Source of the DNA: Verrucomicrobiia bacterium
GTDB lineage: Bacteria > Verrucomicrobiota > Verrucomicrobiia > Verrucomicrobiales > DEV007
Assembly: GCA_030425385.1 (NCBI GenBank)
Contig: JAUIAH010000016.1
Span: 62,001-126,000 of the forward strand
DNA length: 64,000 nucleotides
Reading direction: 5' to 3'
Positions 37,873-47,937 of the stretch are shown here, piece after piece (position 1 is the first letter of the stretch; the number at the start of each line of letters is the position of its first letter). Position numbers and translations under genes: made by a program. The notes under the pieces are model-generated. The model was given only the letters and a program-made list of their open reading frames with translations. It was not told the origin of the DNA and made no database searches.

Positions 37873-38717
37873 TGGGAATCAAAGAAGCGTTGGTTGGTGA
37901 GGGAGACAAGGGCTTCATTGGGGTTCTGATAGAATTCCTCAAGCAATTGGCGGGCCTCTGCGGGTGGGGAGGCGCCTTTGGTTTCTTGGTGGCTCTTGCG
38001 AAGATCGGCCTTCTGCCAATCAAAGGGGGAAAGCTCGAAGAAGGTGCAGATGCCCTCCAGAGACTGAGCGGTGTTGGCCGCGAGGTCGTGAGACGCTAGC
38101 AGGAGGATGTGTTCGCGAGGGAAGCGGTCGACGTAACGGCTGAGATTGCGCGCGTAGAGGCCGTATTCGAGCAGATGCCATTCGTAGAGGCGGCCATCTC
38201 GGTGAGCACGGATCTCTTCCTGAACGGCAAGTTTAAGGTCTTCAGCATGCGTTCTGGGGCGCGGAAGAAGCGTGGCCTGCTCCTCAGGAGTGTAATAACG
38301 AGCGTTCCACTTCTGGAAAAAGTGGGGATCGGTCTGGAGGAAACGCTGGTACATTCTGTAGGCAGAGAAGGCGCGACTGACGGGATCGCGAAGGAGGCAG
38401 AGGATGCGAGCCTGAGGATTGTAAGCATGGAGATCTCGCGCGGCGTGGGGGGCAAAGAGATAGTGGGGAGAGGCCTCAACGGCGACCTGCTTGCGGCGGT
38501 CGTAAGTCTGGAAGTGGCGATGGTAGAAAGTGGTTCCAAGGGGCTGTCGGGTGGCCGATCCGAAGAAATCGACTTCCTTGTCTGAGGACACCAGAATCTC
38601 AGGGTGCTGGGCGAGATAGCGAACAAGCGGGGTTGTTCCAGCCTTCTGAGCACCAATGATAAAGGCAGTGGGGGGAAGGATTCTCGGGGGGATGAGGGCT
38701 TTGAGAAGAGTCTTCAT
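37869..38717 (-). CDS. PAPS-dependent sulfotransferase
   Basis: The 282-residue protein has the 5'-phosphosulfate-binding loop in AFIIGAQKAGTTPLVRYL and the 3'-phosphate-binding segment in LLRDPVSRAFSAYRMYQRF, as in heparan-sulfate-type sulfotransferases. Family members transfer sulfate from PAPS to glycans, lipids or tyrosine. It heads the three-gene cassette with a GT2 enzyme and an FkbM methyltransferase. The upstream 380 bp should contain its promoter. Sulfated glycan synthesis is inferred from the combination. Confidence 0.88.
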   Translation of the reverse strand: MKTLLKALIPPRILPPTAFIIGAQKAGTTPLVRYLAQHPEILVSSDKEVDFFGSATRQPLGTTFYHRHFQTYDRRKQVAVEASPHYLFAPHAARDLHAYNPQARILCLLRDPVSRAFSAYRMYQRFLQTDPHFFQKWNARYYTPEEQATLLPRPRTHAEDLKLAVQEEIRAHRDGRLYEWHLLEYGLYARNLSRYVDRFPREHILLLASHDLAANTAQSLEGICTFFELSPFDWQKADLRKSHQETKGASPPAEARQLLEEFYQNPNEALVSLTNQRFFDSQ

Positions 38718-39057
38718 GATGGGGGATCATGATCATGGTAAGGACAACAGATGGATCTGACAGCCTTGAATCGACCCGCTTTCCCTAATAAAGGGACAGG
38801 CCCATAAATGTAATGGCCTTGACGTTCCTTTGTCGACTTCGCGCCAATCATGAAGAAATGAAGGGCCTTGGGGATGGCGGGGTGGGGACGACCTCCTGAG
38901 GAGATCATCGGCCCTTGAGAAGGCGGGATTTTCTATTTTCGAGTTGCCAATCGGAGGCGGAGCTTCCTAGGGTGGCGGTCCGTTCTTCCGGCCAGAGGAG
39001 GTGCGGGTTTGTCCGTAGATTGATTGTTCATGCCCACTTCAGAAAGCTCCATTTTTC
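38718..39057. other. Divergent intergenic region between the sulfate cassette and act operon
   Basis: About 340 bp with no credible gene. It must carry promoters in both directions. Visible structure is limited to a TCCCT-AATAA-AGGGA mini-hairpin near 38785, the short palindrome CTCCTGAGGAG near 38892, and ATGATC repeats near 38728. No strong -35/-10 pair was identified. Confidence 0.5.
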
Positions 39058-39081
39058 CGCTTGTGAAATTTTTCACAAGCG
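39058..39081. promoter_or_regulatory. Perfect CRP/FNR-family-type dyad upstream of actA
   Basis: CGCTTGTGAAA and TTTCACAAGCG are exact complements flanking TT. The core TGTGA-N6-TCACA matches the consensus of E. coli CRP sites. The dyad is followed at 39085 by AGGAG and the actA ATG at 39099. In RNA it could fold as a 9-bp stem with an AAUUUU loop. Its position just before the ribosome binding site fits repression or mRNA control better than ordinary activation. Confidence 0.65.
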
Positions 39082-39098
39082 ATTAGGAGTCCGTAACC

Positions 39099-39911
39099 AT
39101 GCCCAACTTTTTTCCGCGCTGGACTAATTTGTTGCCCCTCCAGATCGGCGTTGCTCTGATCATGATGGGGTCCGCTGTGACGGCGGGTTTGTGGTATTAC
39201 TTTACTCCCAAGTACACGCGGGTGGGCTATGCGCCGGCGCAACCTGTTCCTTTTAGCCACAAGATTCATGTGGAGCAGCACGGGATGGATTGTCGTTACT
39301 GCCACAGCTATGTGGAGAAGTCGGGGCACTCTAATCTGCCTACGACGGCTACGTGTATGAATTGCCACAAGCACATCAAGAAGGACAGTCCGAAGTTGGC
39401 CCCGGTGCGCGAGAGTTGGCAGACAGGCGAGCCAATCGAGTGGGTGAACGTCCATGAAGTGCCTGATTACGCCTTCTTTAATCACTCCGTGCATGTGAAT
39501 CGCGGGGTGAGTTGCGTGAAGTGCCACGGGCGCGTGGATCAGATGGATGTGGTCCATCATCATGAGCCGCAGAGCATGAGCTGGTGCTTGGATTGCCACA
39601 AAGCTCCTGAAAAGAACATTCGGCCGGTGGATGAGGTTTTGAACTTCGATTGGGAAGCTTCGGATGAAGTGAGAGAGGACTTCTATCGTGAATTGATGGA
39701 GTCGAATGGGAAGACGGCGAGCGACCTGATTGGTGTGATTGAGAAGGACCGGAAGCTATTGCCTCAGGACCAGCGTGAATTTGATGATTTGATCCGTCTC
39801 TCAGAGACGGTGTATGGCAAGGGAGAGATGACCCAGGCGGAAGTGGGTCTGCAACTGAAGCGAGCCTGGGGAGTGAATCCGCCTCTCTCCTGTTCGGGGT
39901 GCCATCGCTAA
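39099..39911 (+). CDS. actA: Alternative complex III subunit A, pentaheme cytochrome c
   Basis: The 270-residue protein has one N-terminal membrane segment (about 14-34, LQIGVALIMMGSAVTAGLW) and five CxxCH heme motifs: CRYCH (65-69), CMNCH (86-90), CVKCH (139-143), CLDCH (163-167) and CSGCH at the C-terminus. Five hemes at this place next to an ActB-like protein is the hallmark of ActA. It passes electrons from the complex toward c-type cytochromes on the periplasmic side. An AGGAG ribosome binding site starts at 39085 with 9-bp spacing, the only clear one in the operon. A CRP-type dyad lies just upstream. Confidence 0.93.
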   Translation: MPNFFPRWTNLLPLQIGVALIMMGSAVTAGLWYYFTPKYTRVGYAPAQPVPFSHKIHVEQHGMDCRYCHSYVEKSGHSNLPTTATCMNCHKHIKKDSPKLAPVRESWQTGEPIEWVNVHEVPDYAFFNHSVHVNRGVSCVKCHGRVDQMDVVHHHEPQSMSWCLDCHKAPEKNIRPVDEVLNFDWEASDEVREDFYRELMESNGKTASDLIGVIEKDRKLLPQDQREFDDLIRLSETVYGKGEMTQAEVGLQLKRAWGVNPPLSCSGCHR

Positions 39912-39941
39912 CGCATTGAGGCTGACTGATTTGATTTCCGC

Positions 39942-42900
39942 ATGAAACGCATCGTTCATCACCCAGAACCTGAAAAGGGCAGTAAGCGCCTCTGGCGGAG
40001 CGTGGGCGAGTTGGAAGACACGCCGACTTTTCGTGAGTGGTTGGAGCGGGAATTTCCTGCAGGGGCGTCGGAGATGAATCAGGCGGAGACGGAGTCGTCT
40101 CGCCGGACCTTCATGAAGCTGATGGGCGCGTCTACCGCTCTGGCTGGATTTGGGATGGCTGGGTGCCGTCGGGCTGAGAAGTATTTGGTGCCCTACACGA
40201 AAGGTGTGGAGTGGGTGATCCCTGGCAAAGCGTTGTATTATGCGACGGCCATGCCAACGGCTGAGGGGGCAGTTCCTTTGGTGGCAACGACCCATCAGGG
40301 GCGTCCGACCATGGTGAAGGGCAATGCCTTGCACCCCACCAGTCGGGTTGTGGTGGACGGTGAGGAGAAAGGGCACACGGGTGTCGGTGCGTCCGTCTCG
40401 GCGTCGGTGTTGAACCTTTACGATCCTGATCGGTCTCGTCAGGTGCTCGCTGGTGGTGAGGCGTCTTCGAAAGAAGCGTTGATGGCCGGTTTGGAAGCCA
40501 TGCGGACGGAATGGTCGGGGAATCAAGGCGAAGGGTTAGCCTTTCTGGTGGGCGAGGGCGTCTTGCCGACGCGGGATCGCTTGCTGAGTGAGATCGCAAC
40601 GAAATTTCCCAAGGCGAAGATGTTTCGCTACGAGGCGTTCACCCTCGACAATGTCCGAGCTGGGCTGACGATGGCGGTGGGACGTGATGATGTGGCATTG
40701 GTTCCCAAGGTGGACCAAGCGACCAGGATTCTCGCATTGGATGCCAATTTCCTTGAGGGTGGTGGTTCACAGGCATTTGGATTTGGTTCGGGTCGCCGTG
40801 CTGACCGATTGGTCAATGGAGCATGGCAGCAGCGGACGCTTGAGGAGATGAATCGTCTTTACGTAGTGGAGCCGGCGTTCACGGTAACTGGGGGCATGGC
40901 CGATCACCGCTTGCGCCTCCCTGCAAGCCAGGTGGCGAATGTGGCGGCGGCAATTGCTCAGGAGCTTGGGGTCGAAGGGGCCTCTGCCGAAGTCGATGAG
41001 CGTGTGGCAGCCTGGCTGAAGCCTGCGGTGGAAGATTTGCGAGCCGCTGCCGGGAAATCCCTGGTCGTGGCTGGGGCACAACAGCCCGCGGAGGTTCATG
41101 CCTTGGTGGTGGCGATCAATGAGAAGTTGGGAGCCTTTGGGAAAACGGTAGAGCTTGTGCAGCATAGTGGTCGTTCCATGGGAAGTCTTGAGGAACTGCG
41201 TGATGCCGTGAATGCGGGTTCCGTCACGACGGTGATCAGCACGACGCCAGCGGATCCTGTCTATGATGCTCCGAACAACTATCGGTGGGAGCAAATCGTT
41301 GAGAAGACCACCTACATTCACCTTGGGTTTCATCGCAATCACACCGCGATGGCGGCGGATTGGCATGTGCCCGGGACGCATTATTTGGAGGAATGGGGCG
41401 ACGTGCGTGCGGTTGACGGCACGTATTCGGTGATTCAGCCCATGGTGCAGCCCTTACTTGGGGGAATTTCTGAAGTTTCCCTTCTGTTGATGTTGCTCCA
41501 GGAAGGCTCGCTCACTGAGGCGCCAGCTGAAGAGGTGGACGACGTGACGCCGATGGCGGAGCAGGACGCAGCGCCGACGCCTGATTACGAGGCGGTGCGT
41601 GAAACCTTTCTCAACACCTTGGGCTTGTCTGAAGATGTGGAAACGGCCTGGAACCACGCTTTGCGTGATGGCTTCCTTCCAGATTCTGGCTATGCCGCGG
41701 TGAGTGTGAGTGGGGCGAAAGGAGCCACCCCTCAAGCGGTGGCGGCTCCCACGGGAACGGATTCGTTGGAGGTGCGTTTTGTGCCGGACAGCAAGGTTTA
41801 TGATGGGCGTGATGTGAATAACGCCTGGCTGCAGGAGACCCCTGATCCCATGACGAAATTGACCTGGGATAATGCGGCGCTGATGAGCGTCACGACGTTC
41901 CGGGCTCTGGGACTGGAAAAGGATGGCCAGCGCGTGAAGATCCATTTAAGCAATGGTCGGGAGGGCTATTTCCCTGCCTTACAAGCTCCTGGTCATGCAG
42001 ACAACTGCATCACGGTGCAGGTTGGCTATGGTCAGCGCGTGTGTGGTCGCGTGGGTTATGGCGTGGGCTTTGATGCGTATGCCATGCGGACGTCGCAAAC
42101 GCCTTATTATGCGAGTGGTGCAAGCGTGGAGATCCTCACCTCTAATGAGGAATTGAACCCTGAATCGCCTTCGGCCAATCATGCGCCGAATGGAGATGAG
42201 GTGACGATTGCAAAGTGGGAAGAATTGGCCCTCACGCAGGAGCACAACGCCATGGAAGGGCGCGGTCTGGTGCGTGATGGCGGGTTGGCGGATTACCGCA
42301 GTGAGCCTGAATTCGCCCAGACGGTGGGCATGGATTCGCACATTCCTCCCAATCAGCATTTGTATAAGCCCAAAGGGCGGGCGGTGAAGGGATCGATCTA
42401 TTTCAACGATCTCGATGCCAATCATCAATGGGGCATGACGATCGATCTGAATTCCTGTCTGGGATGCGGCTCGTGTCAGGTGGCCTGTCAGGCGGAGAAT
42501 AACATTCCGATTGTCGGGAAAGAGCAGGTGTTGAATGGGCGTGAAATGGCCTGGATCCGCATGGATCGTTATTTCACGGATCCAACTCTGGTTTCGGAGA
42601 GCGATCCCATGCACCATGCGCACGCCGAAGTGGAATCGCGCGGGGTGGAGATCCTTAATGAAGATGCGCTTGAGGCCTTGCCTCAGCCGGTGGCCTGTCA
42701 GCAATGTGAATCGGCTCCCTGTGAGGCTGTGTGTCCGGTGAATGCCACCGTCCACAGTGATGATGGACTCAACATCATGGCCTACAACCGTTGCATTGGG
42801 ACGCGTTATTGCGCTAACAACTGCCCTTACAAGGCTCGTCGATTCAATTTCTTCGACTACAGCAGTCGAAATCCTGTGGCGAAGAAGAAGATCCCTGGAT

Positions 42901-43334
42901 TGGAGTTTGGAAACCTCTATGCAGGGCCCTTCGGCGAGAAGCACGGGGACGGTATTGAGTCGCTGCAGAAGAATCCCAATGTCACCGTGCGGATGCGTGG
43001 GGTGATGGAGAAATGCACCTATTGTGTGCAGCGAATTGAGGCAGCGAAGATTTCACAGAAAGTGGAGGCGCGGGACTCGGACAACATTCAGGTGAAGACG
43101 GATGCGGTGAAGGTGGCCTGTCAGGAAGCGTGTTCGATGGACGCGATTCAGTTTGGGAACCTCAAGAACGAGGCCGACACCGTGAACCGTTATAAAGAGA
43201 ATCCGCGGAATTACGAGCTTCTGAAATACGTCAACACGCGGCCGCGCACGACTTATCTGGCGCGGATCAAGAACCCCAACCTCAAGATGCCGGGTGGGAT
43301 CGAGGTTGGAACCACGGCCAAGCACATTCACTAA
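39942..43334 (+). CDS. actB: Alternative complex III subunit B, molybdopterin-oxidoreductase-like plus Fe-S domain
   Basis: This 1130-residue fusion has a twin-arginine signal inside the chain ([19 protein letters not shown], about residue 54). It then has a long region resembling molybdopterin oxidoreductases but with no cofactor motif, and a C-terminal ferredoxin-like part with four cysteine clusters. These begin [46 protein letters not shown] and [10 protein letters not shown]...CQEAC. The third has threonine-spaced cysteines as in a 3Fe-4S/4Fe-4S mix, so three 4Fe-4S and one 3Fe-4S are expected, as in ActB. It relays electrons to ActA. No Shine-Dalgarno sequence precedes the ATG. Confidence 0.94.
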   Translation: MKRIVHHPEPEKGSKRLWRSVGELEDTPTFREWLEREFPAGASEMNQAETESSRRTFMKLMGASTALAGFGMAGCRRAEKYLVPYTKGVEWVIPGKALYYATAMPTAEGAVPLVATTHQGRPTMVKGNALHPTSRVVVDGEEKGHTGVGASVSASVLNLYDPDRSRQVLAGGEASSKEALMAGLEAMRTEWSGNQGEGLAFLVGEGVLPTRDRLLSEIATKFPKAKMFRYEAFTLDNVRAGLTMAVGRDDVALVPKVDQATRILALDANFLEGGGSQAFGFGSGRRADRLVNGAWQQRTLEEMNRLYVVEPAFTVTGGMADHRLRLPASQVANVAAAIAQELGVEGASAEVDERVAAWLKPAVEDLRAAAGKSLVVAGAQQPAEVHALVVAINEKLGAFGKTVELVQHSGRSMGSLEELRDAVNAGSVTTVISTTPADPVYDAPNNYRWEQIVEKTTYIHLGFHRNHTAMAADWHVPGTHYLEEWGDVRAVDGTYSVIQPMVQPLLGGISEVSLLLMLLQEGSLTEAPAEEVDDVTPMAEQDAAPTPDYEAVRETFLNTLGLSEDVETAWNHALRDGFLPDSGYAAVSVSGAKGATPQAVAAPTGTDSLEVRFVPDSKVYDGRDVNNAWLQETPDPMTKLTWDNAALMSVTTFRALGLEKDGQRVKIHLSNGREGYFPALQAPGHADNCITVQVGYGQRVCGRVGYGVGFDAYAMRTSQTPYYASGASVEILTSNEELNPESPSANHAPNGDEVTIAKWEELALTQEHNAMEGRGLVRDGGLADYRSEPEFAQTVGMDSHIPPNQHLYKPKGRAVKGSIYFNDLDANHQWGMTIDLNSCLGCGSCQVACQAENNIPIVGKEQVLNGREMAWIRMDRYFTDPTLVSESDPMHHAHAEVESRGVEILNEDALEALPQPVACQQCESAPCEAVCPVNATVHSDDGLNIMAYNRCIGTRYCANNCPYKARRFNFFDYSSRNPVAKKKIPGLEFGNLYAGPFGEKHGDGIESLQKNPNVTVRMRGVMEKCTYCVQRIEAAKISQKVEARDSDNIQVKTDAVKVACQEACSMDAIQFGNLKNEADTVNRYKENPRNYELLKYVNTRPRTTYLARIKNPNLKMPGGIEVGTTAKHIH

Positions 43335-43363
43335 CGGCTCCACCATCGCGCGAAGAATCTAAC

Positions 43364-44785
43364 ATGGCTAACGGATCAACAACGGCTGACGAAGCCACTC
43401 CCACTCGAATGGAGCGGGAGCCTTTGGTGCTGAACAATCGTTCCTATCACTGGATCACGGAGCGGATTTGTGGGGTGGTGGAAGGTCGGCAGCCACTGAT
43501 TTGGTGGATTCTCTTCCTGCCTTCGGTCTTTCTCATGAGCTTTCTGCTCTTTGGGTTGGTCTACCTGATCTCAACAGGTGTCGGTGTGTGGGGGAATAAC
43601 CATCCGGTGGGATGGGGTTGGGCCATCACCAACTTCGTCTTCTGGATTGGTATTGGTCATGCTGGAACGCTGATTTCTGCGATTCTCTTCCTGACCCGCC
43701 AGAAATGGCGAACTTCCATCAACCGCGCATCAGAAGCGATGACGCTCTTTGCGGTGATGTGTGCGGGGATCTTCCCAGCAGTGCACGTGGGACGGTTCTG
43801 GCAGGTGTGGTTCCTCGCGCCGATTCCCAACGCCAATGGGATCTGGCAGAACTTCAAATCGGCCCTCTTGTGGGATGTGTTTGCGGTTTCGACGTATTTC
43901 ACGGTCTCGGTGATCTTCTGGTATCTCGGGCTGGTGCCGGATCTCGCCACCTTGCGGGATCGGGCAAAGAATGGGATCCAGAAGTTTCTCTACGGGCTTT
44001 TCGCGCTGGGTTGGCGTGGCAGCAATCGCCATTGGAACCACTACGAAATGGCCTATCTCCTACTGGCAGCCCTTTCGACGCCCTTGGTGCTGTCGGTGCA
44101 CTCAGTCGTCTCATTCGACTTTGCGACGTCGGTGGTGCCTGGCTGGCACACCACGATCTTCCCGCCCTATTTCGTGGCTGGCGCCATCTTCGGAGGGTTT
44201 GCCATGGTGTTGACCCTGATGATTCCGGCGCGCCGGATCTACAATTTGTATGATCTCATCACGCCGAAGCACATCGATAACATGGCGAAGATCATCTGTT
44301 TCACGGGATCGATCGTGGGTTACGCCTACCTGATGGAGCTCTTCATTGCCTGGTATGGTGGCAATAAGTATGAAATGGCTGCCTTTCGGAACCGGATCAT
44401 CGATGGCTATTATCCCTGGGCTTACTGGTGCATGATGTTCTGTAACGTCGTGGCTCCTCAGGTTTTCTGGTTCAAATGGTGCCGCCATAACATTGTGGTC
44501 GTCATGTGTGTCTGCATGTGTGTGAACATCGGCATGTGGTTTGAGCGCTTTGTGATCTTTGTGACGTCCATTGCTCAGGACTGGTTGCCCGGCGCCTGGG
44601 ATATGTATCATCCCACGTGGGTGGAACAGATCACCTTTGCGGGGACCTTTGGATTGTTCCTGGGCCTGTTCCTATTGTTTATCCGCTTCTTGCCGGTGAT
44701 TGCCATGTCGGAGGTGAAAGGGGTGCTTCCGCAGGCGGATCCCCATTATCATGAACCCGAATCCGGAGGGAATGAGAACGCCTAA
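43364..44785 (+). CDS. actC: Alternative complex III subunit C (NrfD/PsrC-like)
   Basis: The 473-residue integral membrane protein has about ten hydrophobic segments. It includes the quinol-site region [20 protein letters not shown] (with a conserved His) and DALYDLIT-like loops ([16 protein letters not shown]). This is the NrfD family and gives the quinol-oxidising membrane part of the complex. The gene starts at CTAACATG with no ribosome binding site, 29 bp after actB. ActF is a homologous second copy of this fold in the same operon. Confidence 0.93.
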   Translation: MANGSTTADEATPTRMEREPLVLNNRSYHWITERICGVVEGRQPLIWWILFLPSVFLMSFLLFGLVYLISTGVGVWGNNHPVGWGWAITNFVFWIGIGHAGTLISAILFLTRQKWRTSINRASEAMTLFAVMCAGIFPAVHVGRFWQVWFLAPIPNANGIWQNFKSALLWDVFAVSTYFTVSVIFWYLGLVPDLATLRDRAKNGIQKFLYGLFALGWRGSNRHWNHYEMAYLLLAALSTPLVLSVHSVVSFDFATSVVPGWHTTIFPPYFVAGAIFGGFAMVLTLMIPARRIYNLYDLITPKHIDNMAKIICFTGSIVGYAYLMELFIAWYGGNKYEMAAFRNRIIDGYYPWAYWCMMFCNVVAPQVFWFKWCRHNIVVVMCVCMCVNIGMWFERFVIFVTSIAQDWLPGAWDMYHPTWVEQITFAGTFGLFLGLFLLFIRFLPVIAMSEVKGVLPQADPHYHEPESGGNENA

Positions 44786-44800
44786 CCCGTTCCGCGCATC

Positions 44801-45343
44801 ATGATCTACGGTTATCTTTGTGAATTCTCTTCGGCGACCTCGCTTTATCAGGCGGCCGAGAAAGTCCGGGACGCGGGGTTCCGACGGTGGGATGTGCACT
44901 CGCCCTTCCCAATCCATGGGATGAATGAGGCGATGGGGGTCAAGCGGTCTATACTGCCATGGTTTGTCTTCTTTGGAGGCGCGACTGGAACCCTGACCGC
45001 TTTCACCCTGCAGTATTTCACGCAGGTGGCGTTGTACCCCACCATTGTGCAGGCCAAGCCGACGAACATTTATACCATCCCGGCATTCTTCCCGGTGATG
45101 TTCGAGCTGACCATTCTCTTCTCGGCGTTCACGACGCTGTTCGGGTGTTTGGCGCTCATGGGGTTGCCGCGGTTGAATCATCCGCTCTTCACCTCACAGA
45201 ATTTTAAGAAGTTTTCGGATGACGGGTTCTTCATCTCGGTCGAACGCCGCGATGAGAAGTTCGACAAAGAGAAGACGCGCGCCTTTCTCGAGGAGATTGG
45301 AGCGACGAACATTGAACTGATCGAGGACGAGGACCCGAGCTAA
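44801..45343 (+). CDS. actD: Alternative complex III subunit D (DUF3341)
   Basis: The 180-residue protein begins MIYGYLCEFSSATSLYQAAE and contains the DUF3341 core (REAGFRRWDVHSPFPIHGMN-like, VKRSILPWFVFFGG). Two membrane segments lie at about 50-72 and 85-117, and a charged C-terminal tail follows. It is a small structural subunit that bridges the membrane and the catalytic parts of the complex. It follows actC by 15 bp and precedes actE by 17 bp. Confidence 0.93.
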   Translation: MIYGYLCEFSSATSLYQAAEKVRDAGFRRWDVHSPFPIHGMNEAMGVKRSILPWFVFFGGATGTLTAFTLQYFTQVALYPTIVQAKPTNIYTIPAFFPVMFELTILFSAFTTLFGCLALMGLPRLNHPLFTSQNFKKFSDDGFFISVERRDEKFDKEKTRAFLEEIGATNIELIEDEDPS

Positions 45344-45360
45344 CCAAAGAGCGAGCAGAC

Positions 45361-46086
45361 ATGCGTTACTTCTTTCTAGGCTACTTTATCCTCATCGCCA
45401 TGGTGGTGAGCGTCGCGGGCTTCCGCGGCAGCAAATCGGCGCGCCCGCCGATTCAGATCTTCAATGACATGGATGATCAGAACCGGGGTGACTCTCAGGA
45501 AGCGAGTGATTTCTTCGCCAATGGCCAGATCGCTCAGGAGCCGATCCCAGGAACAATTCCCATGGGATTTCACGTTCCGACCGTCGCGGCCTCTGCTGGG
45601 GGGGCGCCGGATTTGGAGGGCTATGCGATCGATTCGGGTTATCTGAGCACGGGCAAGATGGGTGAGTTTTATGGACATGGAATGCCTGAAGAGCTTCCTG
45701 TGGATAACGCCTTCCTGGAGCGTGGTGCCGAGAAATTCGGAATCTATTGTGCGATTTGCCACGGTGAATCGGGCAACGGCGCGGGCGTGATCAGCAAATA
45801 CGGGTTGATGCCGACGAACCTCATCACGGCGCCTGTGGCGGATCCTGCTCAGCGGCCGGACGGGAAGATCTATGATGTGATTGTGAACGGACAGGGGCTG
45901 ATGGGTGGTTATGGCGCCAATCTCAACCTGACAGATCGTTGGGCGGTGGTCGCGTATGTCCGCAGCCTGCAAGCACGTGGAGCGATGCCTGCTGCTGACG
46001 TCCAAGAAGCCTATGATGCCTGGGAAGCGAGTCAGTCCGAGGAAAGTGATGCCCAACCTGCCAACGAAGGAGACGGCGGCGAATAA
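45361..46086 (+). CDS. actE: Alternative complex III subunit E, monoheme cytochrome c
   Basis: The 241-residue protein has an N-terminal anchor (about 1-22, MRYFFLGYFILIAMVVSVAG) and a single CxxCH heme motif, CAICH at 130-134, with the distal Met probably in GLMPTNL or GLMGG. It resembles ActE, the monoheme subunit that helps hand electrons from the complex. The C-terminus is acidic and Ala/Ser/Glu-rich. Its position between actD and actF supports the assignment. Confidence 0.92.
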   Translation: MRYFFLGYFILIAMVVSVAGFRGSKSARPPIQIFNDMDDQNRGDSQEASDFFANGQIAQEPIPGTIPMGFHVPTVAASAGGAPDLEGYAIDSGYLSTGKMGEFYGHGMPEELPVDNAFLERGAEKFGIYCAICHGESGNGAGVISKYGLMPTNLITAPVADPAQRPDGKIYDVIVNGQGLMGGYGANLNLTDRWAVVAYVRSLQARGAMPAADVQEAYDAWEASQSEESDAQPANEGDGGE

Positions 46087-46118
46087 CGAACGAACGCATT
46101 TCGTAGAAACGACCTAAC

Positions 46119-47495
46119 ATGAGTGCCCATTCCCATATCGAGTTGCCACCAGATGGCGAGCGCCTGGATGACAGCAAGGTGGCGCCGATTCGCAAGGTGG
46201 CCTTTGCGATTGGATTCATCGGGTTGATTGCCTCCGTGGTCTTGTTCATTTCGCCACTGCGGGAGAAGTTCATCTACTCGTGGCTCTTCGGGTTTTATTA
46301 TTTCTTTAGTATCGCGCTGGGCGGACTCTTCTGGCTCTTGCTGCACCATGCGACCAATTCCGGTTGGGGCATCGCGGTGAGGCGTGTCTTCGAGAACATC
46401 GCCTGTGTGGTGCCGTTCATGCTTCTGCTCGTGATTCCAATCCTGCTGCCGCAGAATCGAGACGCCCTCTATGAGTGGACGAAAGAGTTGACGCGGATTG
46501 AGGCTAAGATGCATGGCGAAGAGAGTGGTGAGGTCCAAGCGGCTGCGGGTGCATCCATGGGCGAAGCCCACGAGGATCATAGTTTGCGCCATGCCGTGCA
46601 TCTTGAGGCAAAGGCCGATCCTCATTTGCATCTCCTCTATCACAAGTACCCGTATCTCAATAAGACCTTCTTCTATCTTCGAGCTTTTGGATATTTCATC
46701 ATCCTTGGAGCCATTGCTTTGTGGATGCGCTCGCTCTCGACGCGCCAAGATGAAGACGGCAATCACAAATGGACACTACGGAGTCGGCGTGCGGCTTGTG
46801 GGTTTCTCCCCATCTTTGCGGTCGGGGCATCCTTTGCCGCGATCGATTTCCTCAAATGTCTCGATTACGCGTGGTTCTCGACCATGTGGGGGGTGTATGT
46901 CTTTGCGGGTTCTGCGCTCAACAGCATGGCGGTGGCGATTCTCGTCACCATCTTCCTGCAGAAATTGGGCTATCTGAAAGTGGTGACTGATGAGCACTTT
47001 CACATCATGGGTAAGTTGATGTTCGCCTTTGTGATCTTCTGGGCCTACGTCACCTTCTCTCAATACTTCCTGATCTGGTATGCGAACGTGCCGGAGGAGA
47101 CGAAGTATTTCATCACCCGGAATACGGAGGGCTGGCACATTGGCAGTTCGGCGCTCATGTGGGTGCACTTTGTGATTCCCTTCCTCTTCCTCCTGCCTGC
47201 CTGGGTGAAGAAGAGCACGAAGTATGTGGCCCTGGCATGTGTGTGGAATTTGATCGCCCATCTCCTCGATCACTATTTGATCATCATTCCCGAGCGCTTT
47301 ATTTCCTTAGCGACGAATGAGGAAATGTTGAATGCCACGAGTCCGTCATTCTCGGGAGCGTTCTTACTCGATATCATTGCGTTTGCCACCGTGGGTGGAT
47401 TGGTCGTTTGGTATTTCTTGGGGATGCTGCCCAAGCGGCGTCTCTATCCTTGCCGTGACCCTCGTTTGCACGAGTCCATTCACCTTACCAATTAA
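46119..47495 (+). CDS. actF: Alternative complex III subunit F (NrfD-like membrane protein)
   Basis: The 458-residue protein has about ten membrane segments, a DUF3341-to-NrfD type layout with blocks FGFYYFFSIALGGLFWLLLH, EHAHEDHSLRHAV-like loop residues, and the conserved AAIDFLKCLDYAWFSTMWGV. It is the second NrfD-like subunit and pairs with ActC in the membrane. It starts at CTAACATG without a ribosome binding site. The next gene starts 40 bp later. Confidence 0.9.
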   Translation: MSAHSHIELPPDGERLDDSKVAPIRKVAFAIGFIGLIASVVLFISPLREKFIYSWLFGFYYFFSIALGGLFWLLLHHATNSGWGIAVRRVFENIACVVPFMLLLVIPILLPQNRDALYEWTKELTRIEAKMHGEESGEVQAAAGASMGEAHEDHSLRHAVHLEAKADPHLHLLYHKYPYLNKTFFYLRAFGYFIILGAIALWMRSLSTRQDEDGNHKWTLRSRRAACGFLPIFAVGASFAAIDFLKCLDYAWFSTMWGVYVFAGSALNSMAVAILVTIFLQKLGYLKVVTDEHFHIMGKLMFAFVIFWAYVTFSQYFLIWYANVPEETKYFITRNTEGWHIGSSALMWVHFVIPFLFLLPAWVKKSTKYVALACVWNLIAHLLDHYLIIIPERFISLATNEEMLNATSPSFSGAFLLDIIAFATVGGLVVWYFLGMLPKRRLYPCRDPRLHESIHLTN

Positions 47496-47535
47496 TCTAA
47501 TCATCCTTTGATCACGAACGTCCGCCACTAGCCTC

Positions 47536-47919
47536 ATGGAAACGCCCACTGGTGATACCCCAATCAATCGATTCTTCAGTTTCTGGGGAGCGATCTGCAC
47601 CTTCTTGGTGTTTGGCGTGCTCGTGCTTCTGTTCGTGGCTTTCGAAACCACTCTATTGCGGACGTCGGCGCCGAATCCGGATGATGTTCGACGCACGGAA
47701 CTGGATACCGCGTCCTTGCAAGAGCAGGCGACGTTGGCGAACACGTGGAAGAAGAACGACGATGGGACGATTGAAGTGCCAGCCTCTGTGGCGGTGAAGG
47801 CGATGAGCGATAAACTTCCCAAAGCGGCTGTCTCCAACGTGCCTGTGCCGGGAACGAAAGCTGCCGAAGAAGCGGCTGCGGCTGGGACAGATGAAGCGGC
47901 CCCAACTGAGAATCCCTAG
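47536..47919 (+). CDS. Small single-span membrane protein in the respiratory operon
   Basis: The 127-residue protein has one membrane segment (about 14-38, SFWGAICTFLVFGVLVLLFV), then a periplasmic tail of about 85 residues ending in an Ala/Glu-rich stretch. There is no heme motif. It lies between actF and the ccoN-like gene, on the same strand and spaced 18-40 bp. It may be an assembly factor or a small subunit of the CcoNO-like module. I recognise no named family. Confidence 0.65.
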   Translation: METPTGDTPINRFFSFWGAICTFLVFGVLVLLFVAFETTLLRTSAPNPDDVRRTELDTASLQEQATLANTWKKNDDGTIEVPASVAVKAMSDKLPKAAVSNVPVPGTKAAEEAAAAGTDEAAPTENP

Positions 47920-47937
47920 ATTTGAATAGCGAGTTTC

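Noticed and set aside
41979..42944. 321-codon open frame antisense to actB
   Set aside because: It falls entirely inside the iron-sulfur part of actB and shows no independent signal.
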